A stretch of DNA of 64,000 nucleotides from the NCBI GenBank assembly GCA_002794785.1, contig NBBA01000021.1:62001-126000 (forward strand), read 5' to 3'. Shown here piece by piece: positions 1-14,842 of this stretch. The notes under the pieces are model-generated. The model saw nothing but the letters and a program-made list of their open reading frames with translations. It searched no databases and was not told the origin of the DNA. This DNA is from Coniferiporia sulphurascens. Its lineage: Eukaryota > Basidiomycota > Agaricomycetes > Hymenochaetales > Hymenochaetaceae. Every line of letters starts with the position of its first letter. Positions within the stretch are counted from its first letter, which is position 1. Position numbers and translations under genes: made by a program.

Positions 1-2609
1 TCACAAGCATCGCGCATACGTCATGCGGCTGATTCAGCTGTTGATGTTGCAGCGGATGGCGGTGAGGCAGACGACGCAACTGGACGAATGGCAGAGTTGC
101 GCTCTGTCGTCGCCTATCTTCGTAAGGAGAAGGAGATTGTTGATCTTCAGTTCGAGCTCTCCAAGCAAGAAAATGCACGCCTCAAGACTCAGATTGACCA
201 TCTCAGTCGAAGTCTGGAGGAGACCAGAACGACTCTGTCTAATGTTAGTTATTTTTCGATTTACTTACGTCCATGACCTTCGTAGGAAGCATGAACTAAT
301 ATCCCGAAATCACAGGAGCGTGAAGAGGCCGCGAACTCGGTTGGAAACTCCGCCGAGCATGCTGAGTTGCTCGAAAGGATCAACCAACTCAATATACTTC
401 GCGAGAGCAACGCCACTCTTCGTGCCGAAAGCGATGCCCACGCTCGTAAAGCTCGTCAGCTCGAAACAAGTCTTAACAAGCTTCAGGCCGAACTCAGCCC
501 CGTTAAGGAGGAGGCAAAGACACTGCGCGCAGAGCTCGAAGAAAAGGAGCGCCAAACCCAGCGGCTTGAGGATGAGAATCGTCAGTGGAAGGAACGCAAC
601 AGCCAGCTCCTCACGAAGGTCCGTCTTAGACCAAAGTAGTACTGACCTTCGGGAAATGCTCAAAGCCTTTTATAGTACGACCGTATCGACCCTAATGACG
701 TCCAGGCCCTCAAAGACGAGATCGAGGATCTGCAAATCGATCTCCGAAAGGCCGAGGAAGAAAAGGTCGCCTATACCAAGGAGGCTGAGGCCCAGGCGAA
801 ATTGGTGCGCAATTACTGACTTTGAGTTCAATATCCCTATTAAACAGTTATGATCAGCTCGAGGATACATCTGCAACTTTGGTCGATTTCAGGACGAAGT
901 ACCAATCACTCGGCCAGGAATCTCGCCATCGTCTCGGGCAGCTAAATGGCCAAATAGCCAAGCTTAATGAGACTGTATCTGACCTTCGGAAGCAGGTCAA
1001 GGATCTCACGACTGAAAGGGATACCCTCGTCAGCCAGAATGCTCAGAACACCGCAGCAGCGGCAGCGACAGATACAAGTGCTGAGGTCGATGCGCTTAAT
1101 GCCCAACTATCATCCGTTACAAGTGAGAAAGAGTCTGCAGCGAAGCAGCTGGCTGAGGAGTTGGAGAAATCAACGAAGGCTGCTGCTGACTATCATGCCG
1201 CTTTGGTTGGTACCATTTTTATCAACCATGGATTCCTTGCTCATGTTGTTCTCTCTTTCCAGGCTACACTGCGGGAGGAGCGAGACAAGCTCATTGCAGA
1301 GAAAGCGGCCGCATCAATCCAAGGCAGTGGCGCACCGGCGGCGGCCGAGCCAGCTGATGTCGCCCAAATCCGACAACAACTTGAAACCGAAAAGGCTGAG
1401 TTGAGTAAGGCCCGCGATGAGGCTCTCGCACGCGCAAAGGTACGTGATAACATCATATCTGTCTTTATCTATTACTAAGTCCCTTGTACCAGTCTGCGGA
1501 GGAACGTATCGCGAAAATCTTGAACGAAGCAAGAAATATTCGTCTCCAAAATGTAAGTTCTGTTCAGTACCCCGCACGACCGGAGCTCATCCATTCTTGT
1601 TTCTTCCGCATTACAGGAGAAGTTCCAGGCTCGCATCGCCGAAAATGAAAAGAGGAGGATTGCAGAGGGTGAAAAGCTAGCGGCTCTTTCTGAGAAGCAT
1701 AAACAGGATCAAGAAGAGGCGGTAGCAGCGGCCATGTTGAAATTGCGATCCGAACTACAGGCTCCTGGAGCCGACGCGGGCGAAGTCACTGCTCGCCATG
1801 CTGAGGAACTACGTGCTCTAGAGGCAAGACTGGTCGCTAAGCACGAAGAGGAGCTTAAGGCCGCGATAGACAAAGCTCGACAAGAGGCAACGAACGCATC
1901 TGCACCGGCGGAAGCTGGACATGTATCGACCGAGGAGCATGAGCAGGCTCTTAAGGCCGCAATGGAGCGAGGCAGAGTCGAGTCGGCGGCGAAATTGAGG
2001 CTGAAGGAGAGCATGTTGATAAAAGCCCAGGCAAACGTGAAGCATCTAGAGGCGCAGATTAAAGCGTGGCGCGAAGCGAAGATTATTCCTGCCAATGCTC
2101 CTATTCTGCCAACGCCTCCCGCGAACTTTGCGAAGACTGCCCCAGCTGCGACAACCGCTACTCCTGTGAAGGTCGCCGCTCCTGCTGCTGTGGCTTCTGT
2201 TGCCAAACCATCACCTGCGGCGTCGGCACCTCCTGTGGCTAGTACTTCGACACCCACGCCCTTGGCGGCCCTCCCTCGAAAGCCCTCGTTGAATGTTACC
2301 GCAGCAGCGAGCGCAAGTGAAGCTAGTGCGCGAGGAGCACGCGGTGGGGTTCGTGGTGTGCGGGGCGTGCGAGGCGCCCGTGGAGGCGTCGTTCGTGGGG
2401 GAGCACCTGCGGCAATTGCACAGGCTGTTGCGAGTACGACCGACGGGGAGTCGGTATCTATCATAGGCGCCGCAGGGAAACGAGGGCGTGACGAGGCGGA
2501 TGCAGCGGAGTCCCTGGCGAAGCGGATAAAACCTGCTGAAGGGGCAGGAAAACCAGTTGCACTGCGACGGGATCGAATATCTACAACGAACCCTGCACCC
2601 CCCACATAA
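1..2609 (+). CDS. MLP1: Tpr/Mlp nuclear-basket nucleoporin, C-terminal part (5' end outside window)
   Basis: Large coiled-coil protein of the nuclear pore basket, involved in mRNA export quality control and chromatin tethering in known family members. The reading frame is open from base 1, so the gene starts upstream. Exons read as 1-243, 316-618, 676-804, 858-1205, 1263-1439, 1493-1552 and 1617-2609, all in phase, giving about 750 visible residues. The first visible segment contains LRKEKEIVDLQFELSKQE, close to the family signature in which a run like LRREKEI precedes the second coiled-coil block; YDRIDPNDVQALKDEI is also Tpr-like. Heptad-rich Glu/Lys/Leu sequence continues to about base 2060, followed by an Ala/Pro/Thr-rich low-complexity tail with Arg-Gly repeats and a basic KRGRDE/KRIKP patch, as expected for the disordered C-terminus. 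A long antisense reading frame over 1709-2605 is a shadow of the biased codons. Confidence 0.88.
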
Positions 2610-2790
2610 TGCTCTTAAATCACGATCATTCTTTCTTTCTACACCACATGTGTCTGTAAAAGTGTATTTCTAGTTATTTCTTTTTATCGTCCATCCGTTT
2701 TGCAATAAGTACTATTTTCTCGGATGTTTCTACACTTGTATATTCGGCTATGAAGTGATCGACGGCGCGTCGAATTCAAATGTGTCTTTT

Positions 2791-3221
2791 ATGTCTGACG
2801 ACGAGGAACGCCCGCGAAAACGCAGGGCCATCGAAAAACTCGATAAAGGTCCGAAACCTGCTTGTTGTCCGCGACTTTTCTCTGATTTAAAGTGTAGAAG
2901 ATGCTTTGCGAGCCCTCTTCAATGAAGAAATAGACCTCGAGATCGGACTACGCGCCCGGCTCAAAGAGACTGTCGAGTCAAGACTCACTTGGGCTCTCAT
3001 CCTTCAAGACACTCTAGAAAAGCACTTTGAACCATTCAAGAGCGATGGTACGGTCATATACGAGTATTGAGGCCGTAACTAATTGTGTCTTGAGTAGGGG
3101 ACACGCCTAACCAATTCGCAGACGCTGCGATTGCTGCGCACAGAGCGAGCAAAGAGCCTTCTGTATTTCTTACTACGGATATATTCCCCAGTTCTCTGTC
3201 TACATCGGTACAGCCCCCTCC

Positions 3222-3252
<31 letters not shown>

Positions 3253-5930
3253 ACGCAGCAGACAGAGGCTGCACGAGCGCCGTTACAGGACCCGGTCGTC
3301 CGACCGCGGCACGCTCCCCGCCAGCAGCTACACCACGAAGACCGGGCAGTGAAGGAGCCCAACAAGTACCTTTTCCTACGGGATGCGACCGCGATCCCAA
3401 CGATGGTGTACAAGCTCGCGTGCCCGGATTGCGGACGCTCTGACTTCCCGCGGCTGCAGGGTCTGCTGAATCACTGTCGCTTGAAGCACCATCGTGAGTT
3501 TGGGAGCCACGACGAGTGCGTGCAGGCGTGCGCGGTGGTCGTGCCGGAGGATGAGCAGGCGCAGGTGCTGGAGCTGGGCCTTGAGGTGACGGGTATGAGT
3601 GCGAGTCTGAGGCGGTTGTTTGAGATGGCGGTGGGGTCGTTTGTGGGGATCGTGGGCGCCGGCGGCGAGGATGGGGATGAAGACGAGGACGGGGAGGGGC
3701 ATGTGCGCGCGGAGAGTGAGGGGGAGGTGCTGGGCGCGGAGTCGACGTTAATCACGAAGACGCTGGGACATCATAAGGATACGCCGGCGCTGGCGCCGTT
3801 TCTTGGGAGGGCGCCGAAGAAGAGGCAGATTCGTGCCTTTGAGAACGGAGATCCGATCGACATTCTCGGCGTTGGTGATGACCAGGCTTCGCGCGGCTGG
3901 ACCATGTCCTACCAGGAACGGAGTCGGGTTAGTGAAGAAGACGAAGGGGAAGCGTCGCTGGGGGATGAGGCCGATGATAATGATGTTGTGGAAAGCAGCG
4001 CGGTTGCCCAATCGACGTCGCACGTCCAAGGCGGTAGTAGGTTCCATGTTATCGCTCGCTTGGCCATCTCGGACTGGAGTTTGCGACTGTCGGACGGTTA
4101 GTTTAATCGAACATTTCATTTTGTCTGCTCGTTCTCATACGTTTCTTCAGGTGATGTCAAGAAGTACGAGGCACAGGGAGGTGCGACACACAAATGGATG
4201 ATTTCCGTCAAGGCACCCTCATATGTGGGTTTCTCTAGTACCATTCGGAATATACACTACATAGTACTTCTACAGAGTCTGCATGCAAGTACCGTTCTTG
4301 CTTCTGTGATCGTGTCGTCCGCAACCGAACCCCCTCCAGCCGCGTTTACTACACCTCTCACCGTGTCTGAGCCGCCGTACTGCGTGATGGGAATCACAGA
4401 TAAACCGTTTCTTGCGCGAGTCACGCTTCAGTGGGTGGGGACAAGAAATAAGGCGAGGCAGGTTGAGCACTGGGTCGAGGTGAGACCTTGTTTGTTGTAC
4501 AGTGACGAACTCGTATTCATTAATATCAAAATAGCTGGATACCGCCAAGTCGGCTCGTCCCGTCCTTGGTGATGAGCAGGTACTGGATATTGAACTCGAC
4601 CGGAATACGGAGCTGCAACCAAGGCGAAACGACGCGTGGGCAGTAGATTGGTACTTTGATCTAGAGAAGAAACGAGCCGCCCAGAAGGCTGGAGGAGGCG
4701 AAGGGCCGGCGGGCGGGGCGCCGGAAGCAGGTGAGATTTGAAGGTTGTATAAAATTAGCCGTGGTTGACGACAGATTGGATTATAGATCATATCAAGCGC
4801 CTTAGGAAGTTACTGCCACGGTTCCCAATGACGGCAAAAGGTTGGTTGCGTGTATGCGTGCATCCTGGATACACGGTTTGATTGAGGTGTGAATAGACGT
4901 CGGACCTCGCAAGCCTCCGCAGCTGCCCTATTTTCTGCCGCACTCGCTCGGACATTTTGATAGCATGGTGGAAGGAAGACGGAAGGCTATTGAAGTGAGA
5001 TTTTCTTTTTGTATCTGATTGGGAAGATTTTGTGCTGATACTGGAAACTGTAATTTAAAGTGGGGTCGTGCGCGGGCATTATGGGAGTCGTATGATGCAT
5101 CCGAGTCTGTTGCGCCACCGGAAATGCAGGCTGCGGCAGATCCGGCTGTCTCGGTCGAGAAGATTGCGGGCCCTGCTGGCATGTACCGGTGGTTGGAGTC
5201 CAAGGGCTGCTTTCCGAGGAGTCGACCTGCGGCGCCGCCCGTCGCGGCGAGTAAAGCGCCGAGCAAGTCGGACGTTGCGCGGAACACGTTCTGCGCGTTG
5301 TGCGGGTTGGCGCTGGCGAGCCACCGACGGGCCAAAGGGGCGGGGGTGCGGCCGAAGGAAGCGGAAGAGTCGGGGGCGGCGGCGCCGACGCGGGTGTGCG
5401 TTGTTCCCGAGTGGGCGGGACGGGTGCCACTCATGGACGTGCAGCGAGATCTGTCACGGGGACCGGAGGAAACGAAGCGCGCAACGCCGGGCGGAGGAGC
5501 GGGTCCGGACGACGTGCTGTTACGCGTGATCGACCCGGAGTTGACGCTCGCCGTGCGTCGCGTGACTGCCCCGCTGCGGCTGCCCGCCTTTGCTCCGCTG
5601 GCCCTGGCCAACTGCGGGTACGGCCGTGAGCTCGCGCCGTATGCGCTGCTGGCGGCGACGGTGCAGGTGCTCGTCCGCCGGCTTGTTGGCGGTGGGCTGC
5701 AGGCTATGGAGGGCGGCACGCAGGGGTCGTCGTCGAGGAGGAGGCTGTTGGTGCCTGCGCACGTCGTGCGGGGGCTCGTCGATGGTGCGCGTCGGAAGAA
5801 CAGCCAGAGTGCGCAGCGGGCGCTGCTGCTGGGCCTGGTGAGACCGGGTGTACCGGTGGTCGAGCGAGATGCGGATGCGGAGGGCGGCCGCGACGGGGAC
5901 GGGACCGACCGCGCGGACGACGTGATATAA
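2791..5930 (+). CDS. YEATS-domain protein with CxxC/H zinc finger, YEATS2-like
   Basis: Probable chromatin reader. The start MSDDEERPRKRRA is followed after a short intron by a helical segment (DALRALFNEEIDLEIG), then a poly-Thr stretch encoded by an ACG run, a zinc-finger-like segment (CPDCGRSDFPRLQGLLNHC) and an acidic linker. The YEATS fold comes next: FHVIARLAISDWS, then THKWMISVKAP, then VSEPPY and FLARVTLQWVG. A second Cys pair (FCALCGLALASHRR) and a C-terminal helical region (LAPYALLAATVQVLVRRLV, then LVPAHVVRGL) resemble the helical C-terminal part of YEATS2-type proteins rather than Yaf9, which is shorter and lacks zinc fingers. The usual HPSY and GWGEF blocks that build the acyl-lysine pocket are not clearly conserved. 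YEATS2 belongs to the ATAC acetyltransferase complex in animals; a matching fungal complex is inference. Codons in the last exon are strongly GC-rich. Confidence 0.8.
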
Positions 5931-6216
5931 ATAAGAGTTAATTTATTAATTGGCGGCAGCCAGGGCGATAAAGTGAAACTGCGGGCGCGAAAAAGAAGCG
6001 AAATTGAATTGCCCGTGTTGGGCATACGGATTTTGTTTCCCCGCGTTCAGTTCCCGGGTCTTTCTCAATCCCCTCAGGGTCTCGTTCCGTGCACACATGG
6101 TTTCCCTGCTCTTTCCGCTTGCAGCGCCGGCCCTTTCCCCTCATATTTCCCTTCCCACCTCTCATTCTCCTACCACTCTCTTATATAACTGCTCTCTTCG
6201 CCCTCCTCCTTAGATC

Positions 6217-8215
6217 ATGGCCGGCTACGACGACACGCTCGGTGCCGCCTTCGTTGGCTTCGCCGTCGCATGCCTGTGAGTGCTGTCCCTCCGCGCGTGG
6301 TACTCTCGCTCAGACATTCTTGTATGCGCATGTTGCAGCCTCCTCGGCGTCCTTTCCACCCAGGTCTACTCGTACTTTATGCGCTACTCGTACGATCGCC
6401 GGCTCTACAAAGCTCTCGTGCGCGTTTCTCCTTCTTTCTGCTTGTACTAGTTTACTCAACTGCCCCTGGCACGTGCAGGTCCTCAGCGTCTGGTGGGCTA
6501 TTACCTGAACACAGGGTCACCCTCGGGCTAATCACAAAATAAATTACAGGATATTGGAGACGTTGCACTCGGCTCTAACGGGTCACTCTGTATATCATTA
6601 TGCTATCACGTATGTCCACCCTGCATTTCCTCGTGCGTGTGCTCATCTCGGTCCTCAAGTAACTTTGCCGATCCTCTTGCGCTCCTTTTACCGACGTGGA
6701 CACTCATTGTGAGTATACGTCTACCTACATGAACGTTGTGTTAATTCCCCCTCAGATACAAGTGCTTTTGGGGGTGAGTACGTGTATATGCTTTTGTGTA
6801 TAGAGATTAAGCGGTCCGCAGGCTATTATCTCGGTCTTGGTCAAGTCGTGAGTAGTATGAAGCAAATAGTTTTGTGATTTGTACTGACATTGGTACAGAG
6901 CTTTCGCCATGCGGGTGTGGAGATGTGAGCGGGTCTCCGTTCGGATGAAGAAAGCGTTAATCATTATTTCTGCTCAGTCAGTCACCAGAATCTCGTCCTC
7001 ACCGGCGTGATCGTACGTCGGTTTTCACTCGTTTGAGCTGATACGGCAACTGACGATCTAATTTAGGCGATCCTGAACGTCGCCATTATCGGTTAGCACT
7101 CTACTCCCCAGAGCGTGTATAGCTGTTAACTGAGGCACGAACACATGTACAGCCCTCGCGGTGATCTTCACCATCAAAGCGTACGCGAGCCACGTTTCCC
7201 CTCCCGCTCGCTAGTACTGACTGGCTGTGTGCAGGTTCAAGATAGCGACGTTCCTGGACTTGTCAGAGTTGAAGTGGGTGACGACGGCGGTGCTGGCGAC
7301 GAGCGTGTTCACGGACCTGGTCATCGCTGCGTCGCTCACGTATTACCTGCACCACCTGCGCAACGCGTTCTCTGCCAACACACTCGTTAATGGCCTCATC
7401 AGGTACTCGCTTGAAACCGGGGCGATCACGAGGTGAGCACCACCCACCCCCGTCGCCACTGAAAAGCATGCTAAGCCGCTTTCGTCTTAGTATATGCGGG
7501 ATCGCCACTCTGATTGCTGTGAGCGCATGACAGCCCCCTCGCTCCACCTGCTTAACTAATCTCTGATCCTATGTCAGTTCGACGCGCTGCCGACGACGTT
7601 TGTGTACATGTCCTTCTTCTTCGTCTTATCTAAGCGTGCGTCTTCTCTCTCTCTCTTCGAGCGACCCTGGCTCAATTCTGCATCCGCGGCAGTCTATAGC
7701 AACTCGCTGCTCGCGACGCTGAACACGCGCAGGGTGAACAGGGGCAAGGGCACAGATCGCACGCCGGCTACCATTGGCGATTTCACTATCGTACACACGG
7801 CCGGTCAGGTCCAGACGACGCATAGTATTTTTGGACGTGTCGATTGGCAAAAGGTAAGGAACGCGTTACATTACCGGCTTCTTAAACTCACGCCGTGCCT
7901 CCTTTGGCAGCAGCCAGCAGATCTCGAGGTGAACGTCCTTCAGGAAATCGTATCCGCACCTTCGGATTTTGACGTGCGTTCTCCCTCTCTATTTCTCGCG
8001 TTTTCGTTCCTGGCGCTCGTGACGCTGACGTGCGTGTGCTTTCTTTTTTTTTCTTTTTCTTGCATCAGCTTCGACAGGTCAAGACGAACGCCGAAAATAG
8101 CACAGGAAGCGTCAGCGTCAGCGCCAGCGCCCACGCTCACGACGACCGAGGGAACATAATCGCCGATATCGAAGTTGCAGACCGCGTTCGTTCGCCTGAA
8201 CGCGCGTGGTTCTGA
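6217..8215 (+). CDS. DUF6534-like multi-pass membrane protein
   Basis: Fungal integral membrane protein of unknown function. The first exon is MAGYDDTLGAAFVGFAVACL, spliced at GTGAGT to LLGVLSTQVYSYFMRYSYD. About eleven short exons follow. Hydrophobic segments are visible as LALLLPTWTLIIQVLLG, AIISVLVKSFAMRVW, LVLTGVIAILNVAIIALAV, WVTTAVLATSVFTDLVIAAS, ITSICGIATLIAFDALPTT and FVYMSFFFVLSKLYSNS, so roughly seven transmembrane helices. The last helix ends in YSNSLLATLNTR, a hallmark of the agaricomycete DUF6534 family, which normally carries this domain near the C-terminus. The remaining hydrophilic tail contains VDWQK and a Ser/Ala/His-rich stretch. Start choice rests on the hydrophobic first exon and good splice phase. 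No enzymatic motif is visible. These proteins are widely expanded in mushrooms and their role is not established. Confidence 0.8.
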
Positions 8216-9745
8216 ACCTTCTTTCTTTTCTAGGCACGCATGTTCCTTGAGTGTTGCAAAAAACGTAAAAATTGCAAATTCGAAGTCAAGTGCGATCTCG
8301 GGAGCTTTTTCTTTCCGGTTTCGGTTGCTGTTTCCGTTTCTATTTTTTTTTTTGTTAACGCAGGATTTATTAGTATTTTGCATGCATAGCTCTGCCAAAC
8401 CAAATATTCTTTGTCCTCATCGATATACTTACACTTCCCCTTCCCCGCCCTCCCTTCCCCGCCTCCTCCGCCCGGCATAACTTTGCTCCCTGCCTTCCCT
8501 CCTCTCTTCGCTGCTTCCAAGCCCCTAGCATTTCCCAGCAAAGAAAAAGTGTACACTCCTGTGTTGTTGTTTTAGATCTCAAATTCGTTCCGCCTTCCCC
8601 GCCCCCCTTTTTTCTTTTCTTTTCTTTTCTTTCTTTCCAGTAACGGATTATCCTGCTTACTTTCACTTTCCGAGTCGAGTCGGGTTTAGATGTGGTTATT
8701 TCGCCTGGCTTCAAGTTACGCTTAACTTACTCGTTTACTTTATCGGATTGGATTGCGGATGGAGACGTGACGTTCTCTTCCATTTCTCTCTCTCTCCCTC
8801 GTTTCTCTCCCGCGTTTTCTCGGCATTAACATTCTTCTGGCGTCCTCGTCCCTTTTAGTTTTGTTTTTGTGTCTTAGTCGTCCCGCGATGCTCGCGCACA
8901 CGCACACGCACACACGCTACCTTCGAGGTTCTTTCGTTCCTTTGGTTACTTTACTTTACCTCTAACTGCATATGTATATATGTACCAGTACGCAGTATGA
9001 GTGCGCAGCGCTGAAACCTCAGCCGGTCGGCCACCCCTCTCCCCTCTCCCCTCCTCCTGCCCTGCCCTGCCCTGCCCTGTCCTGCGCGCCCCGTGATCTG
9101 TGCTAGTGGTCCGTGGTCCGTGTATCGGAATTACCTTTCTTTTTTTTTTTCATTCATCAACGATTTTTTTTTTGTTCCGTCCTCCACCGGTACGGTGACG
9201 ACATCCCGCATCCTGCATCCCCTGCCCGAGGCGTTTTTTTGTAGCTCCTGGTACTTACTAGAGATAGAGGGGGAGGGGAGGTTCTTCGAGACTTACTCAT
9301 CTGCGTGTATGAACTGTTTTAGCGGGTTTTTTTCTTTCCTTACTCGGGAATTAAAGTTCGGATTGGATTGGATTGGATTGGATCGGACAGGACGTGGGGA
9401 CTGAGATCGTATTGGAAAAGGGAATCTGGTTGATTGGATCAAAATCGATATGGGTGAGTCAGTGAGGTTCTATGGTTACTATATAGTGTACACTAATTAC
9501 ATCGTTACGAGGGTCGATTTGGATTCATAGGCACCGAGACCGAGGTACAAGTGGAGTTCTCTTTATTTTATTTTTTGTTTGGCATCCCTTCGTCCACATA
9601 AAACGTCCGAAGTTTCCCCCGCCGTAACCCCGCAAGAAAATTTCAGTTGCTACGTAGTGTTGCAATTCGCGTTATCTCGTCTGAATTGAATTGCGCGTGT
9701 GGTAACCTTCTTTTACCGTCCACACCCTCCCCCCCTCCTATTGTT
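8216..9745. other. 1.5 kb intergenic, pyrimidine-rich, with microsatellites
   Basis: No gene seen. This is the 3' flank shared by two convergent genes (the DUF6534-like gene and pyruvate decarboxylase). It holds long T- and CT-rich runs (8300-8640), an interrupted CCCTG repeat near 9057-9080 and a GGATT repeat at 9360-9383. Short reading frames here are low-complexity and have no splice-supported continuation. Confidence 0.7.
9360..9383 (+). repeat. (GGATT)n microsatellite
   Basis: About four and a half tandem copies of the pentamer GGATT, followed by a degenerate copy GGATC. It lies in the intergenic stretch between the DUF6534-like and pyruvate decarboxylase genes. Confidence 0.9.
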
Positions 9746-12240
<2,495 letters not shown>

Positions 12241-14842
12241 GGTAGTTTGAGATAGGAATGAGAGCTAGTGTTGTACTGAGGATATCTGGCGGTAGAGGAG
12301 CGCCTTTTTATATGACGACACCACCCGTAGGCCTCCGCCCTCATCCGAGGTCGACCTGGTCCGCATCTAGCCCCCGCTATCTCCCCCGAGTTCAGATAAA
12401 ACCCGCAAAAATAAGAGGAAATTTCGTTCCTTTTCGAGTGAAGGATAGTAAACAATTCAAGATGGATGTGGTTTGTGTTGTGAGCGAGAGGACGAGCTGA
12501 GAGCAGAGGTGAGTGTTGATGTGCAACCGGGCCGGAGCTGATCGACGTCCGAGTCGCCGATCCCGCCTGAACTCGGGTCCTAAATACGGCTCCCTGCTCG
12601 GGGCGTCTCGGTCGACGCAGATAATAATGATGGTAAATAATCGCATTTATGGACCGCCGGCGAGCACAGGGGTTTAGTATGACCTGGTCTACCGGCCTTT
12701 ATCGTACGCCAAATTTTTGTTTTTTCTGAAACTGGGGCTTTGTGGCACAATATTTGTGGCGCCTGCGACCTCGGATGACGCCGGTGTTTTTAATTTCTCT
12801 ATTCGTGGAGCGGCCATATCGTGTATTCGCCCAGACAGTCTTACTTCCAGGAGAAAAACAAAATGAAGGCACAAGGACGACCCAGGAAAGTGGACTAACC
12901 TTGCTCAATTCATTGGCTCAGTCTGGACGCGCCGATAGACCAAGTGTCTAGGGGACACAATCATTTTCAAATACAGGACTCTCAGTGTGATCTGAATACG
13001 CATTGGCACCTCCTTTGTATCTTGGGAGTACTAACGATAGACTTCCCTAATACACACCGTACTTGTAATTCCAATTCTCACTGTATTCTGATCAGGAAAG
13101 GCCTCAGACGGAAGACGTATCTTGCGGACGTTAATTTCTGGCAGATAAAAGTGCAGAGTGAGTATCCCTTCGTGTAATATGATATTGTACCATTATATTT
13201 AAAGTCCACCTCCTATCCTGTACCTATTATTGTAAACTGAGGCCTAAAACAGTTGGTTCACTCAATCCAGGCCAAGATGATGGACTGGACAAGAGTGCGC
13301 GTGATACAACCGGCTTTTCGGATGCATAGCGCGGGAACGCCGCGCTGATTTTGCGGACCGGTTTTGCTTTGTGGAGTCCGCGAGTTGCTTCTTCTCTACA
13401 TTCACATTCCGCTTTCCATTCGCTTCCGAGGACTTGCTCTTGAGGGTCAGCATTGAAACAGGAAATATGAGTGTATGACGGCGAATGGGCGTCACTTGCG
13501 GGCCATAAAGCCGCACCAATTTATTCGCCTCTTAACTTTAGGGATTACATAAGTAGTGTCTATATAGGTCTATATAGGTCTTGATCTTGATGTAAAGCAT
13601 ATCTTAGCTCACACCCACGTCGCCTCTCGGAAACCTATATAACTAGTTCACCTGAGGTCAGCGTGACCGCAAGCCCCTATGGGCCCAGCATGACACGTCT
13701 CTTCGTAGTAAGAAACATCATCTTGCTTATTCGCTGCTTTAGCCTGCATCATTAGTTTGTGTTGGCATCTTCGTGAAGATCAGTTTCGGAGATACGTTAT
13801 CATCCACCACCAAGAATAGGGAATCGCTAGATAGGGGTAACCGCACAAAGAACAACACTTGCCTCCTTTATGGTCTGCTTTGAGGACGAAGATTCGCATT
13901 ATGTGCGGTCGGAAGTGTTGGAGTAGCGGCGTGAGCTGTTCCGAGAGCATATTTCGTGTTGTTGTCGTTGTTGACGAGAACACTTGGGAAGGTGCGCGGG
14001 AAACGGAACAGAATACTGAGCCACAATCTCACCTCGGATAGAAAATTACGGACCGGGACTTTTACGCCTCCGGCTTTGAACCGTAGGATATCCGGCACAC
14101 CAACGGCTTGTCTAGGCCCACGGCGCGCCCAAATTATATTGCTGTAAGTTAGTTCGGCTGGCATACACATCAATTGTGATACATGTACTACACAGCCTCT
14201 ATGAGTCTATGAAGACGTCCTAGCCAGGAGCTCATGAACATCCCCACATATATTGTTATGTGCCTCCCCCTCACCAAGCCTGAGTCTGTTGACTAAAGAG
14301 AAAGAGGATATCATGACGGTCGGACTCTGAATTGGATGGTTCCCGATGTCCGCTCGAGAACCCGAGCGGATCCGCATCCGCGTCGATCATTTTTCCGTCT
14401 CGGGCTTCTGGAGCGGGGGCGGTACCGGGTCTGAAGTCCATATGGAAAGTGCTTTAAAATAAATATCTGGTACGAAACCAGGGTAGTACACGAACGACAA
14501 ACTTGCATGTGTACGTGCTCCTTTTGCATGGTCCAGGAGAGCAGTCTGAAACCGGAATCTCAAGAGCAATTAGGCTAATGCAGATGAATGGAAGTATTTA
14601 ATGCGAGCGCTATAAGTGGTGCGACTCAAAGAAAAAAACTGAATCACGTGCATGGACGAGACAAAGACGCCGTGGGAACTTTGGGGAAAGGATAAATCGA
14701 GAAAAAATGCCGATCAAAATTGGTTGAGTTGTGAGGCATCCGCCGCGCTGCCACTAAAAAAGCGCTTCCCCTTTCTGTTGGCTCGTTCTTCCCCTCCTCC
14801 TACCATCACAGTCCGTTCACGTCGACGAGGACTGCGAGGATA
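12241..14842. other. 2.6 kb intergenic between divergent PDC and desaturase genes
   Basis: No gene supported. It holds both promoters. Short reading frames on both strands lack splice-supported partners or any familiar motif. A perfect two-copy repeat of TATATAGGTC lies at 13561-13580. A CT-rich stretch just before the desaturase ATG (about 14765-14815) looks like a typical basidiomycete core promoter or 5' leader. Confidence 0.6.
13561..13580 (+). repeat. Two-copy direct repeat of TATATAGGTC
   Basis: Two adjacent identical 10-base units, in the intergenic space between pyruvate decarboxylase and the desaturase. Function unknown; probably a small chance duplication. Confidence 0.8.

Noticed and set aside
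1709..2605. 298-codon antisense open frame over the nucleoporin tail.
   Set aside because: Ala/Arg/Ser-rich shadow of a GC-biased exon whose sense strand is clearly coding.
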